From Paenibacillus sp. SZ31 (GTDB lineage Bacteria; Bacillota; Bacilli; Paenibacillales; Paenibacillaceae), in assembly GCF_012912005.1 (NCBI RefSeq), contig NZ_JABBEA010000013.1, positions 1-64,000 of the forward strand: a DNA stretch of 64,000 nt, in the 5' to 3' direction. The notes beneath the pieces are model-generated. The model was not told the origin of the DNA. It was given only the letters and a program-made list of their open reading frames with translations, and did not search any database. Positions within the stretch are counted from its first letter, which is position 1. Every line of letters starts with the position of its first letter. Below, in pieces: positions 52,889 to 62,230 of the stretch. The translations under genes were made by a program, and so were the position numbers.

Positions 52889-53602
52889 ATGCCTGATGTT
52901 AATGTATGGATGGCTTTTGTAGCAGGCTTGGTCTCATTTATATCACCATGTTGTCTTCCGCTGTATCCATCATACCTTTCCTATATCACAGGTATGACGG
53001 TGCAACAATTGAAGGATGACCGCAATCAGCGAGAAGTCCGCTTTAAGACGATGACGCACACGCTGGCGTTTATTTTAGGCTTCTCGGCTGTATTTTATTC
53101 GCTTGGCCTGGGTGCAGGATTGTTTGGCCAGTTTTTCAATGATAACCGTGAGCTGATCCGGCAATTGTCTGCGATTCTGATTATGCTTATGGGATTGATT
53201 TTGCTTGGTGTATTCAAACCGCAGTTTCTGATGAAAGAACGCAAGCTGGATATGAAATGGAAGCCGGCAGGATACCTGGGTTCATTTATATTTGGTATCG
53301 GTTTCTCGGCAGGCTGGTCGCCCTGTATTGGTCCCATTCTCGCAACAATCATTGCTATGGCTGCAAGTGAGCCCACAACTTGGCTGGCGCTGATTACAGG
53401 CTATACCGCAGGGTTCGCCATACCGTTCTTCATTTTGGCGTTTTTCATCGGTTCGACACGCTGGATTTTACGGTATTCCAATGTCATGATGAAAATCGGG
53501 GGAGCATTAATGCTGTTCCTTGGTATATTGCTTTTTACAGATCAGATGACGAAGATTACCATATGGTTGCAGCAGATTACACCAGACTGGATGATTATTT
53601 AA
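52889..53602 (+). CDS. ccdA: Thiol-disulfide transfer membrane protein CcdA
   Basis: 237 residues from the ATG at 52889 (AAGGGAG upstream). Six membrane helices of the DsbD/CcdA family; the two redox cysteines are in FISPCCLPLYPSY (~20) and GWSPCIGP (~150). It carries electrons from cytoplasmic thioredoxin to the outside for cytochrome c maturation and endospore functions. Closely spaced after znuB, it may be partly co-transcribed with the zinc operon. It ends at a strong terminator. Confidence 0.9.
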   Translation: MPDVNVWMAFVAGLVSFISPCCLPLYPSYLSYITGMTVQQLKDDRNQREVRFKTMTHTLAFILGFSAVFYSLGLGAGLFGQFFNDNRELIRQLSAILIMLMGLILLGVFKPQFLMKERKLDMKWKPAGYLGSFIFGIGFSAGWSPCIGPILATIIAMAASEPTTWLALITGYTAGFAIPFFILAFFIGSTRWILRYSNVMMKIGGALMLFLGILLFTDQMTKITIWLQQITPDWMII

Positions 53603-53639
53603 ACGCATGATCTGAATTTGAATTATAAAATTGCATGAC

Positions 53640-53694
53640 AAAGCAGGCTACATGTTAACCAGAGTGACTCTGGGTCATGTAACCTGCTTTTTAA
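53640..53694 (+). terminator. Terminator of ccdA
   Basis: AAAGCAGGCTACATG..CCAGAG / CTCTGG..CATGTAACCTGCTTTTT, a long perfect-ended stem. Confidence 0.88.
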
Positions 53695-53750
53695 TTGTTT
53701 GTTAGGAATCCATTTATGAGCATATGCTTATGGGCGATTCTGTTTTTCGT

Positions 53751-54821
53751 TTAGGTGAAGTAATCAATTTTGGCTAGTGGAAAATGTTCAAAGATGCGTT
53801 CCGTAATGAATTCGCGCAGCGCATCTTGCTGGTCATCTTTATACACATATTTATACTGACCCCAGCGTCCCCATTTCATCTTGCGTTTCTCAATATCCAT
53901 CTCCAGCTTGGTCTTGGGATAACGTTTCTCAATAGTCGCTTTGGCCGTTTTGGTAAAACGGTGTTGGATCATCTCAAACGTGAGATCCTTGGTTGCTTCT
54001 TCTGGAAGCGTATCTGCCAGCTTCTGCAAAAGCTCCGAGTATCCTTCCTCCCAGCCTTCATACCACATAATCGGAGCGATAATGAATCCCAGAGGATAAC
54101 CGGCATGTGCAATTTTGCCAGCAGCTTCAATACGTTCCTCAAATCTGGAAGTAGCGGGTTCAAAGTTTTTGATGACATAATCGGAATTGACGCTAAAACG
54201 GATGCGAGTGTGGCCATTATGCTTAATGTTCAACAATGGATCAACGTGATGATATTTGGTTACGAAGCGCAAACGTCCATATTCTTCCTCCGCCATAAAA
54301 CGGATCAAGTCACTTAAATTTTCTGTGATATGCTCGAGTCCTACGGGATCAGATGTACAGGCGGCTTCAAATCGTGTGATTTCAGGCGCGCGTTCTTCGA
54401 TGTATCCTTTCGCAGCCTGAATGATCTCATCCGTATTGACGTACACACGGACATAAGGTTTGGCGCCAAGTGTAGTTTGAAGATAACAATAATGACAGTG
54501 CCCCATACAGCCTGTAGAGATGGGAATGGCATATTCCGCTGAAGGTTTCGACTGGTCGAACTTGAGTGTTTTGCGCACACCAACAACCAGAGTACGCTTC
54601 GCCATCCGGTACTTTTCTTGTTCGGTTTCACCTGGCAGGTTCGTGATCCGGTTATGGGATGTGGTCATCTGATAAGGTATGTTTTTGGATGTGACCCATT
54701 CCATAATACGTTTACCTTTATCATATTCCAGCGCACCGGGTTCAAAGTACACCAAATCGGGAATAAAGGGTTTAGTACCTTTTGCTTTACGAACTGGTGG
54801 TGAGGCTACACTTGTACTCAC
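53751..54821 (-). CDS. splB: Spore photoproduct lyase
   Basis: 356 residues starting at GTG (AAAGGAG eight bases upstream). A radical SAM enzyme that reverts 5-thyminyl-5,6-dihydrothymine in germinating spores. The cluster motif is C105-x3-C109-x2-C112 (TGCMGHCHYC). The thiyl-radical Cys of SplB corresponds to C155 in AACTSDPVG. Length matches the family (~340-355). No splA is beside it. Its presence points to an endospore former. A sigma-G promoter was not recognised. Confidence 0.94.
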   Translation of the reverse strand: MSTSVASPPVRKAKGTKPFIPDLVYFEPGALEYDKGKRIMEWVTSKNIPYQMTTSHNRITNLPGETEQEKYRMAKRTLVVGVRKTLKFDQSKPSAEYAIPISTGCMGHCHYCYLQTTLGAKPYVRVYVNTDEIIQAAKGYIEERAPEITRFEAACTSDPVGLEHITENLSDLIRFMAEEEYGRLRFVTKYHHVDPLLNIKHNGHTRIRFSVNSDYVIKNFEPATSRFEERIEAAGKIAHAGYPLGFIIAPIMWYEGWEEGYSELLQKLADTLPEEATKDLTFEMIQHRFTKTAKATIEKRYPKTKLEMDIEKRKMKWGRWGQYKYVYKDDQQDALREFITERIFEHFPLAKIDYFT

Positions 54822-55013
54822 GAAATCACTCCTTTCGATGCGAAACTTTGCTTAGTTTGCCTCGTTTGGGGAGAAGTCACGCCTGCCAATTACTTGCGTA
54901 ACAGTACGCTCCGAATTGTGCAGGACTTGCCAATGCGTATTGATAACATGTATCATTATAAGATAGGGACCAGGCACGAATAGGGGCCGGTCAGAGAGAA
55001 GAGAGGGAAGCAG

Positions 55014-55442
55014 ATGCCAACGCCCAGTATGGAAGATTATTTGGAGCGTATATACAAATTAATTGATGAAAAGGGCTATGCTCGTGTGTCTGATATAGCT
55101 GAAGGACTGGAAGTACATCCTTCATCGGTGACGAAGATGATCCAAAAGCTGGACAAAGACGAGTACCTGATTTATGAGAAGTACCGCGGATTGGTGCTTA
55201 CGCCAAAAGGCAAAAAGATGGGCAAACGTTTGATGGAACGCCATCATCTGCTTGAACAGTTTTTGACGACGATTGGTGTTCAGGAAGAAAATATCTACAA
55301 TGATGTTGAAGGCATTGAACATCACCTGAGTTGGGACTCGATTACATGTATTGAGTCCTTGGTTGAATACTTCCGTCAGGATGAGAGTCGGTTGCGTGAC
55401 CTCAAAAATCTTCAGGACGTCATGAGTAATACGGAGTCTTAA
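55014..55442 (+). CDS. mntR: Manganese-responsive regulator MntR
   Basis: The 142-residue DtxR-family repressor starts MPTPSMEDYLERIYKLIDEK, almost identical in style to Bacillus MntR. The winged helix lies at ~1-70 (HPSSVTKMIQKL is the recognition helix) and the dimer/metal-binding domain at ~71-140, with ligands in D8, E11, H77, E99, E102 and H103-type positions (VEGIEHHLSW). No C-terminal SH3 domain. It represses manganese uptake when manganese is sufficient. Monocistronic. Confidence 0.93.
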   Translation: MPTPSMEDYLERIYKLIDEKGYARVSDIAEGLEVHPSSVTKMIQKLDKDEYLIYEKYRGLVLTPKGKKMGKRLMERHHLLEQFLTTIGVQEENIYNDVEGIEHHLSWDSITCIESLVEYFRQDESRLRDLKNLQDVMSNTES

Positions 55443-55500
55443 GTTTCAGTAGTGGTTTAAACATGGTGATATACAATGAATCGTATCCTGTGATCAAAGG

Positions 55501-55540
55501 ATGCTTCTTGCCGTTTCAATGGCAGGAAGCATTTTTTTGT
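55501..55540 (+). terminator. Terminator of mntR
   Basis: ATGCTTCTTGCC / GGCAGGAAGCAT stem followed by seven T. Confidence 0.88.
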
Positions 55541-55651
55541 GTGCAATCACACCATAATTTGGTGATTATCGCAACTAAACAAACGTTAGGAGCGTCTATT
55601 AAACTAGTAGAATTTACCGCAAATTTATAATGATTTTGGAGGACTGCACTA

Positions 55652-57262
55652 ATGAAGTTTCGTAAAGGATTGATGTTACTGCTTATTTTTGTACTTGGAT
55701 TACAGACAGCAGGTATGACGGCACAAGCAGCCGGGCAGAAGGAAATCGCTATTTTTCTAGATGGCAACCGTTTGGAATCGGATGTATCTCCATACATCTT
55801 GCCCAAAGTAAATGTAACGATGGTACCTCTGCGTGTAATTAGCGAAGGACTTGGTGCATCTGTTCTGTGGTCTCAGGCTACACGTACCGTGACCATTCAG
55901 AAATCCGATTCGGTCATCTCAATGACGAGCGGACGCCAGCAGGCAACCGTGGATAACAATGTAGTTGGTTTGGATGCATCAGTAGAATTAAAGCAAGGTC
56001 GGGTCATGGTACCCATTCGATTCGTCAGTGAGAACCTTGGTATTCGAGTGAACTGGAATCAGGCAGCCCAGACCATTGATCTGTACACAGGAGATGAATC
56101 AGTACCAACCCCTGAGCCAACTCCCGCAACCCCAGCAGAGCCTGGAGGCACGGGTACTGTACCAGCTTCTGAAGAGATGCGGGGAGCCTGGATCTCCACT
56201 GTGAATGGAGACTGGCCTTCATCCGGTGCCAAGGGAAATGTAGAGAAGCAAAAGCAGGAATACACGAAACAGCTAGATACACTGCAAGGTATGGGCATTA
56301 ACGCCGTATTTGTCCAAGTGAGAGCCAACGGGGATGCCATCTATCCTTCAGGTCTGGTACCTTGGAACAGTGTGCTTACAGGAACACAGGGTAAAGACCC
56401 AGGTTATGATCCCCTCGCGTTCATGGTCGAGGAAGCACACAAACGGGGCCTGGAATTCCACGCTTGGTTTAATCCGTTTAGAGCAACGAACTCAGCGAGT
56501 ACAACGAATTTGGCTGCAAACCACATCTCCAAGCTTCATCCTGACTGGATTGTGAATGCATCCGGCAAAATGTACATTAACCCGGGTATCCCCGAAGCCA
56601 GACAGCATATTATCGATACGATCATGGAAGTGGTCAATCAGTATGATATTGATGGTGTACATCTGGATGATTATTTCTATCCATCCAATGTGACTTTTAA
56701 TGATGATGCAGCCTTCAAAACCTATAACACATTAAATACCAAAGATCGTGCTGAATGGCGTCGGGACAATATTAATCAATTCGTCAAGCAGCTCGGACAG
56801 AGCATTCACAGAGTGAAAGCTAACGTTGAATATGGAATTAGTCCATTTGGTGTATGGCGTAACAAATCCGTTGATCTGACCGGCTCTGATACCAAAGCAG
56901 GAGTAACCGCGTATGACAGCATGAATGCAGATGTGCGGACATGGATTAACCAGGAGTGGATCGACTATGTCGCTCCTCAGGTATATTGGAGTATGACACT
57001 GAGCGTAGCCCGCTACGACAAAGTCGTGGACTGGTGGGCGAATGAAGTGGCTAACACAAATGTGAAATTGTATATCGGCCACTCTCCTTATAAGTTAGGT
57101 ACGCCGGAAATTGGCTGGCAGACATCACAGGAGATCATCGATCAGCTGAACTACAACAAGAAGTATGCTTCAGTTAAAGGGGATATTTACTTTAGTTCAC
57201 AGTACCTGACGAAGAATCCTCTCGGCTTGATTGCCAAATTGAAAGCTTACTATGGTCTTTAA
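55652..57262 (+). CDS. Secreted glycosidase-like protein (GH-like10/DUF187) with stalk domain
   Basis: The 536-residue protein has a signal peptide (cleavage ~26, TAQA-A), a copper amine oxidase N-terminal-like stalk domain (~30-146; VPLRVISEGLGASVLW and VPIRFVSENLGIRVNW) and a Pro/Thr linker (~150-168). A TIM-barrel GHL10 (PF02638) catalytic-like domain follows at ~172-480, with EMRGAWISTVNGDWPS, NAVFVQVRANGDAIYPS and GVHLDDYFYPS. Family members may act on cell-wall or extracellular polysaccharide, but the substrate is not established. GGAGG precedes the ATG. Its 3' end runs into a long hairpin before the next gene. Confidence 0.88.
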   Translation: MKFRKGLMLLLIFVLGLQTAGMTAQAAGQKEIAIFLDGNRLESDVSPYILPKVNVTMVPLRVISEGLGASVLWSQATRTVTIQKSDSVISMTSGRQQATVDNNVVGLDASVELKQGRVMVPIRFVSENLGIRVNWNQAAQTIDLYTGDESVPTPEPTPATPAEPGGTGTVPASEEMRGAWISTVNGDWPSSGAKGNVEKQKQEYTKQLDTLQGMGINAVFVQVRANGDAIYPSGLVPWNSVLTGTQGKDPGYDPLAFMVEEAHKRGLEFHAWFNPFRATNSASTTNLAANHISKLHPDWIVNASGKMYINPGIPEARQHIIDTIMEVVNQYDIDGVHLDDYFYPSNVTFNDDAAFKTYNTLNTKDRAEWRRDNINQFVKQLGQSIHRVKANVEYGISPFGVWRNKSVDLTGSDTKAGVTAYDSMNADVRTWINQEWIDYVAPQVYWSMTLSVARYDKVVDWWANEVANTNVKLYIGHSPYKLGTPEIGWQTSQEIIDQLNYNKKYASVKGDIYFSSQYLTKNPLGLIAKLKAYYGL

Positions 57263-57287
57263 AAGATTTTAACAATACAGTTATAAG

Positions 57288-57350
57288 ACAAACCCTTGTT
57301 CTCATAGAGTGGCAGTAGAAACGTGGCTGCCTGGAGAACGGGGGTTTTGT
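57288..57350 (+). promoter_or_regulatory. Hairpin overlapping the patatin ribosome binding site
   Basis: CAAACCCTTGTTCTC and GAGAACGGGGGTTTTG pair, with an inner GGCAG / CTGCC. The right arm contains the G-rich ribosome binding site of the GTG start at 57352, and a T-rich tail follows. It may terminate the upstream transcript, hide the ribosome binding site, or both. Confidence 0.6.
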
Positions 57351-57351
57351 T

Positions 57352-58353
57352 GTGTTAATTAACGCGGTGTTTGAAGGTGGAGGCGTCAAAGGAATCTCGC
57401 TTGCGGGTGCTGTACAGGGTGCTCAAGACTGTGGCATTCAGTTTAATCGAGTAGCAGGCACTTCATCCGGTTCCATTGTAGCTGCTCTGCTAGCGGCCGG
57501 TTACCGGGCCGAAGAGATGAAAGTCATTATTGAGAATACGCCGTTTGCTTCATTGCTGCGTCGTTCCCCCATATTTAGTATCCGATGGATCGGACCCGCA
57601 GCAAGGCTGTTCTTGAAGAAAGGACTGTATTCGGGAGAAGCGCTTGAATCTTGGATTCGCAAGATGCTGGAGCAGAAAGGGATTCGCACATTTGCAGACT
57701 TGCCACAAGGCAAGCTGCTCATTACTGCCTCTGATATATCCAATGGGACCATTTTGGTCCTGCCAGATGATATTCGGCGCTTCGGCATTGATCCTGCCAA
57801 GCTGGATGTTGCGAAAGCGGTACGTATGAGTTGCAGTATTCCGTATTTTTTCGACCCGGTGGTGATACGCAAATCGCCAGTATTCTCCAAAGGTTTACCT
57901 TTTCAAGATCAGTTCGTATATGTCGTAGATGGTGGGTTGCTTAGCAATTTTCCGCTGTGGCTCTTCGATGGGGATCGTACGGAACGAGGGGGAGACGTTA
58001 TTCCGGTTGTCGGATTCAAAATGGTAGGTAAGACGGAAGTGGAACCTGCCCGGATTAAAGGACCGCTAAGCATGCTTCAGGCTCTTGTGGAGACGATGCT
58101 GACCGCTCATGATGAGCGCTATATCGAACAAATTAACCGGTTTCGTACAGTGAAGATACCAACTCTTGGGATTAAACCGACGCAGTTTCATTTATCGGTA
58201 CAGGACAGCACAGCTTTATATCGATCAGGAGCTACCGCAGGAACTGAATTTTTCAATGGATGGAATACGAAAATGTATGATGATCAGCTGGACAAACAAA
58301 GAAAAGAACTGCGCAAGAAACAGGGGGAAGCCCCACCTCTGATCCCTGTATAA
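57352..58353 (+). CDS. Patatin-like phospholipase
   Basis: 333 residues starting at GTG. The oxyanion hole EGGGVKGISLAG lies at ~6-17, the nucleophile elbow GTSSGS at ~36-41 (the G-x-S-x-G consensus with Ser39) and the catalytic Asp in VDGGLLSNFPLW near 198. It should hydrolyse acyl lipids in the cytoplasm or at the membrane. There is no signal peptide. The C-terminus is Lys/Arg-rich (LDKQRKELRKKQ). Not part of a defence cassette here: no cyclase gene is nearby, unlike CBASS patatins. Confidence 0.9.
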   Translation: MLINAVFEGGGVKGISLAGAVQGAQDCGIQFNRVAGTSSGSIVAALLAAGYRAEEMKVIIENTPFASLLRRSPIFSIRWIGPAARLFLKKGLYSGEALESWIRKMLEQKGIRTFADLPQGKLLITASDISNGTILVLPDDIRRFGIDPAKLDVAKAVRMSCSIPYFFDPVVIRKSPVFSKGLPFQDQFVYVVDGGLLSNFPLWLFDGDRTERGGDVIPVVGFKMVGKTEVEPARIKGPLSMLQALVETMLTAHDERYIEQINRFRTVKIPTLGIKPTQFHLSVQDSTALYRSGATAGTEFFNGWNTKMYDDQLDKQRKELRKKQGEAPPLIPV

Positions 58354-58356
58354 ACG

Positions 58357-58401
58357 TGAAAAAAGCAATTCTCCGCGTATTGAGAGAATTGCTTTTTTGT
58401 A
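58357..58401. terminator. Bidirectional terminator
   Basis: AAAAAAGCAATTCTC / GAGAATTGCTTTTTT stem. It serves the patatin gene and the convergent gene at 58415. Confidence 0.92.
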
Positions 58402-58414
58402 TGTTCAATAACTT

Positions 58415-58747
58415 TTAGTGAAATTTAGGTACATCTTCATCGCTTTTACCTTTTTGTCCCTGAATCACTTGGAAAGGATAATCCTTGCGTTTCTTAGAAG
58501 AGCCGCTGCTCTTTCTGGCACTGGACTGTGCATTGACTTTCGCCAGGGTACGTGCCGATGGCTTAATCTTCGGTGATTTGGCTTTGCGTGCCCAGCGACG
58601 AGGCGGATACTTATACAGCAGGAATACAGCTCCGAACACGACCAGTGGAATAATGATCCTGGATGGGCTAGCGCTCCCCAACCAAGTCAAGACTCCAACA
58701 GCAGCTAGTGCGATGAACGTCCAAAATAAGATTGCCTGCTTGTTCAT
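58415..58747 (-). CDS. Small membrane protein with basic tail
   Basis: 110 residues from the ATG at 58747 (AAAGGG eight bases upstream; a GTG at 58756 also fits). Two membrane helices (~5-24 and ~31-46) and a strongly basic, Ser/Lys-rich cytoplasmic tail (~50-110). The stop of the upstream yqhQ lies six bases before this start, so they are co-transcribed. The family is not recognised; it may be a Paenibacillus-specific partner of YqhQ. Confidence 0.75.
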   Translation of the reverse strand: MNKQAILFWTFIALAAVGVLTWLGSASPSRIIIPLVVFGAVFLLYKYPPRRWARKAKSPKIKPSARTLAKVNAQSSARKSSGSSKKRKDYPFQVIQGQKGKSDEDVPKFH

Positions 58748-58752
58748 ATCAT

Positions 58753-59754
58753 TCACCCTTTCACAGGATCGAGTGTTGCAACAGGTACTTCTGATGTAGC
58801 AGAGACATTGGCGAGCTTGGCATCCAACTCACGCATACGGTTAAACGAAGCAATGGATACTTCTACCTGTTCATTAGTCGGTTCTTTTGTTGTAAGCAAT
58901 TGCAGCCACAATCCCGGGTATCCGAGATAACGCAGTACAGGAATATCACGTACCGAATTTGTGAGCTTTAACAGTTCAAAAGAAATGCCCAGTACAACAG
59001 GCAACAACAGCAAACGCTGACCCATCCGTTCCCAGAGGTTATCGTACGTGAAGAGGGAATAGAGAAACACCCCAATAATGACAGTTAACATAATAAAGCT
59101 GCTTCCACAACGGTAGTGCAGTCGGCTGTACTTTTGCACGTTCTCCGGTGTTAATTCTTCACCAGCTTCATGTGCGCTGATTACCTTGTGTTCCGCTCCA
59201 TGATACTGGAAGAGACGTTTGATCATCGGCGTCTGTGAGATTAACCACAGATAGGCGAGTAACAGGATCAGCTTAATGCCGCCTTCCAGTAAATTATGCA
59301 AAAACTGATTGTCGAATGCATTTTTGAATAGAAAATTCTCGATAACAACAGGAAGCAATGTCAGAACAACTTTACCAAAAAGGAATGAAAGGATGGCTAC
59401 TGCTGTCACACCAATAATCATGCTAAGGCTCCAGCCCGAACCTTCTTTCTCTTTTTGCTTGGCTTTTTCTTCCGGTTCCAGTTCATCATCAGCATAGGCG
59501 TCAGCAGAATAATTGAGATGTCTGCTACCTTTGACACTTGAATCTATAATGCTGACAATTCCGCGTAATAAAGGAATCCGCCGCAATTTTGTGACCCAGG
59601 ACTTGTCTTGCTTGGGAACTTCCAGATACGTAATTTCGCCGTCTTTTCTACGAACAGCTGTAACGTTGACATGTTTCCCACCAAACATTACGCCTTCAAT
59701 GACAGCTTGCCCCCCATAGCTGACAGGCTTGGATTGTTGAGGCAAATTATTCAC
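58753..59754 (-). CDS. yqhQ: DUF1385 membrane protein YqhQ
   Basis: 333 residues. The N-terminus YGGQAVIEGVMFGGKH and the central motif RLFQYHGAEHKVISAHE, followed by HYRCGSSFIML, define DUF1385. About four membrane helices. The family is conserved in Firmicutes and often beside prmC/rpmE or, as here, the yqhR-aroQ-yqhT-efp block; function is unknown. A basic tandem with the small gene at 58415. Confidence 0.92.
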   Translation of the reverse strand: MNNLPQQSKPVSYGGQAVIEGVMFGGKHVNVTAVRRKDGEITYLEVPKQDKSWVTKLRRIPLLRGIVSIIDSSVKGSRHLNYSADAYADDELEPEEKAKQKEKEGSGWSLSMIIGVTAVAILSFLFGKVVLTLLPVVIENFLFKNAFDNQFLHNLLEGGIKLILLLAYLWLISQTPMIKRLFQYHGAEHKVISAHEAGEELTPENVQKYSRLHYRCGSSFIMLTVIIGVFLYSLFTYDNLWERMGQRLLLLPVVLGISFELLKLTNSVRDIPVLRYLGYPGLWLQLLTTKEPTNEQVEVSIASFNRMRELDAKLANVSATSEVPVATLDPVKG

Positions 59755-59958
59755 CTTCCTATTCTGTTCTAAGCCTTCGCGATCAAAGGCAGTTTAATAA
59801 CCCTATTGTATCGAATTTTAAGAGCAATTTCTAGTTTGTGAGTCAAACCTTGAAGGATGTTGTTAAGATTGTCCTGTTTTGAACATACTACCTCGTAGAA
59901 TCAGACCGAAAATTCGAGGCATAATGCGGGATTATCAACTGAATGAAGGAGAATATCG

Positions 59959-60537
59959 ATGACAGAACGCAAGCATGAAGATACATCACAAGATGAAGGT
60001 CAACGTCCGAAAGAACGGCAGCAAAAAGACAAAGGCAGGCGCCCTACTCAGAGGCAAGGTCAAGCACACTACTACACCAAGCCATTTTCCTTTGCGTTAG
60101 AGCTTGGCTTCTTTGCCGGTTTTATCTGGGGTGGGCTACATTGGCTATTCTATCTGCTACATTTTACGATTGTGCCGGTGGGATTTCTTGCGGAGCCTTT
60201 TTTCAAACATGAATATATATATACGGCAGCAGGACATTTGACAGGCTGGCTGTTTTTTATCGTTTTTTCCATCTTGGCATCCTTGCTTTACACGTTCACG
60301 ATTAGAAAACTGAAAGGTCCGTTACCCGGCATGGTGTATGGAATCGTCTGGTGGCTGATTCTCTTTATACTGGTAGGACCAAAACTGGGGATGATGAAGC
60401 CTTTGAACGGTTTAACGTGGGATTCGATCATCACAGAACTCTGTTTCTTTTTGTTATGGGGGCTGTTCATTGGTTACACGGTAGCCATGGAGTACACGGA
60501 CGAACGCAAACGCGAGCCGGAGCAAGCGGGGGCATAG
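59959..60537 (+). CDS. yqhR: Membrane protein YqhR
   Basis: 192 residues. After a hydrophilic, Lys/Gln-rich first ~38 residues come four membrane helices. FALELGFFAGFIWGGLHWLF (~45-64) and GHLTGWLFFIVFSILASLLY are typical of YqhR in Bacillales. Function unknown. GAAGGAG precedes the ATG. Position before aroQ and divergent from yqhQ matches B. subtilis order. Confidence 0.88.
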   Translation: MTERKHEDTSQDEGQRPKERQQKDKGRRPTQRQGQAHYYTKPFSFALELGFFAGFIWGGLHWLFYLLHFTIVPVGFLAEPFFKHEYIYTAAGHLTGWLFFIVFSILASLLYTFTIRKLKGPLPGMVYGIVWWLILFILVGPKLGMMKPLNGLTWDSIITELCFFLLWGLFIGYTVAMEYTDERKREPEQAGA

Positions 60538-60613
60538 CGCAAAAAAGCTTCTCAATCCGGCAATGCCTGTGTTAAAATAGCAGATGGTTATTTGCAGAGA
60601 GGGTGGAGCAGCG

Positions 60614-61057
60614 ATGAAACGAATTATTGTGATCAATGGTCCGAACCTGAACATGCTTGGTGTACGTGAACCGGGCATCTATGGAACGCTTAGTCTGAAG
60701 GATATTGAGGACAAAATTCGCAGACAGGCTGATGAACTTGGCGTCTCCATCGCTTTTTATCAATCGAACCATGAAGGGGACATCATTGACCGCATTCATG
60801 CAGCGATGGGTGAGGCAGACGGAATCATACTGAATGCCGGAGCATTTACCCATTATAGCTATGCTATACGTGATGCAATCAATGCTGTTAAAGTCCCTAC
60901 AGTGGAAGTACATCTATCCAACATTCATGCACGCGAAGCGTTCAGACATCATTCAGTGATTGCAGCGGAAACAATCGGGCAGATTGCCGGATTTGGCGAA
61001 GTAAGCTATGAACTGGGATTGCTGGCTCTTGTGCGTCATCTGGACAAACAAACCTGA
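60614..61057 (+). CDS. aroQ: 3-dehydroquinate dehydratase, type II
   Basis: 147 residues from the ATG at 60614 (GGTGGAG upstream). Makes 3-dehydroshikimate in the shikimate pathway. NGPNLNMLGVREPGIYG (~8-24) contains the catalytic Tyr and substrate-binding Asn; NAGAFTHYSYAIRDA (~75-89) and VEVHLSNIHAREAFRHHS (~97-114) complete the active site. Length fits type II enzymes. Start of the aroQ-pepQ-like-efp run. Confidence 0.95.
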   Translation: MKRIIVINGPNLNMLGVREPGIYGTLSLKDIEDKIRRQADELGVSIAFYQSNHEGDIIDRIHAAMGEADGIILNAGAFTHYSYAIRDAINAVKVPTVEVHLSNIHAREAFRHHSVIAAETIGQIAGFGEVSYELGLLALVRHLDKQT

Positions 61058-61096
61058 GCCGGGAACCCGGGAATGTGAGAGAAAGAAGGGTTACCG

Positions 61097-62170
61097 ATGG
61101 AAAACAAACGAGTAAATAAGTTGCGTGAAGCCATGCGTGAGCGTGAACTCGCAGCAATGCTGATTACAAACCCGATTAACCGTCGTTATATGACGGGCTT
61201 TACAGGCTCGGCGGGATATGTGCTGATTACGGAACAGGATGCATTCTTGCTGACTGATTTCCGTTACATGTCACAAGCGCCTCAGCAAGCCAAAGGATTT
61301 ACCGTTGTGGAGCATGGAGCTAAGCCGATGGATACGGTGCGCGAATTGCTGACATCCGCGAATATCAAAGAAGTGGGCTTCGAGCAGGATAGTGTCACAT
61401 TCGGCACACATTCCGCTTATGCTGAAGCACTTCAGTCTATTGAACTGAAAGCTGTATCCGGAATCGTGGAACAACTTCGCATGTTCAAGGATGAAGACGA
61501 GATCGCAGTCATGCAGAGAGCAGCAGATTTGGCGGATGCCACGTTCAGCCACGTTTTGCAGTTTGCAAAACCAGGTATGACGGAGCGTGAAGTGGATCTG
61601 GAGATGGAGTTCTTCATGCGCAAACATGGAGCAACGTCCTCTTCGTTCGACACGATTGTAGCATCGGGTGAACGTTCTGCTATGCCTCACGGTGTAGCGA
61701 GCAGCAAGGTCATCGGGCAAAATGAGTTAATTACATTTGACTTCGGTGCACTTTTGGACGGATACTGTTCAGATCTGACACGTACCATTGCAACAGGCAC
61801 ACCTGTACCTGAACTGCGCAAAATTTATGACATTGTACTGGAAGCTCAGTTACATACGCTGGAGAACCTGAAACCGGGTATGACCGGACGGGAAGCAGAT
61901 GCACTGGCTCGTGATATCATTGCAGGTCACGGATATGGAGATCAGTTCGGACATAGCACAGGCCACGGTCTGGGTATGGAAGTTCACGAAGCTCCTCGTT
62001 TGTCCAAGCTTAGCGACGATGTATTGAAACCGGGGATGGTTGTTACCGTTGAACCGGGTATATATATTGATGGGCTTGGCGGCGTGCGTATCGAGGATGA
62101 CGTAGTGATTACCGAGACGGGTATTCATATTCTCACGAAGTCGGACAAGAAGTTCACCGTAATCGGCTAA
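61097..62170 (+). CDS. Xaa-Pro dipeptidase/aminopeptidase (YqhT-like)
   Basis: The 357-residue M24 metallopeptidase has a creatinase-type N-domain (~1-130) and a pita-bread catalytic domain with metal ligands in ITFDFGALLDGYCSDLTRTI (two Asp), FGHSTGHGLGMEVHEAP (His), TVEPGIYID and VRIEDDVVIT (two Glu). It cleaves N-terminal residues next to proline. Placed between aroQ and efp as in Bacillus yqhT; EF-P relieves stalling at polyproline, so a proline peptidase beside it is a well-known linkage of unproven meaning. Confidence 0.93.
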   Translation: MENKRVNKLREAMRERELAAMLITNPINRRYMTGFTGSAGYVLITEQDAFLLTDFRYMSQAPQQAKGFTVVEHGAKPMDTVRELLTSANIKEVGFEQDSVTFGTHSAYAEALQSIELKAVSGIVEQLRMFKDEDEIAVMQRAADLADATFSHVLQFAKPGMTEREVDLEMEFFMRKHGATSSSFDTIVASGERSAMPHGVASSKVIGQNELITFDFGALLDGYCSDLTRTIATGTPVPELRKIYDIVLEAQLHTLENLKPGMTGREADALARDIIAGHGYGDQFGHSTGHGLGMEVHEAPRLSKLSDDVLKPGMVVTVEPGIYIDGLGGVRIEDDVVITETGIHILTKSDKKFTVIG

Positions 62171-62230
62171 ATTACAGCCACAGGGATATAAGATGATTTT
62201 TAAATGTGTTATTTAAAATGAAAATAAGAA

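Noticed and set aside
57352..58353. Patatin phospholipase as a CBASS effector
   Set aside because: No CD-NTase, Cap2/Cap3 or other CBASS gene lies nearby; neighbours are ordinary core genes.
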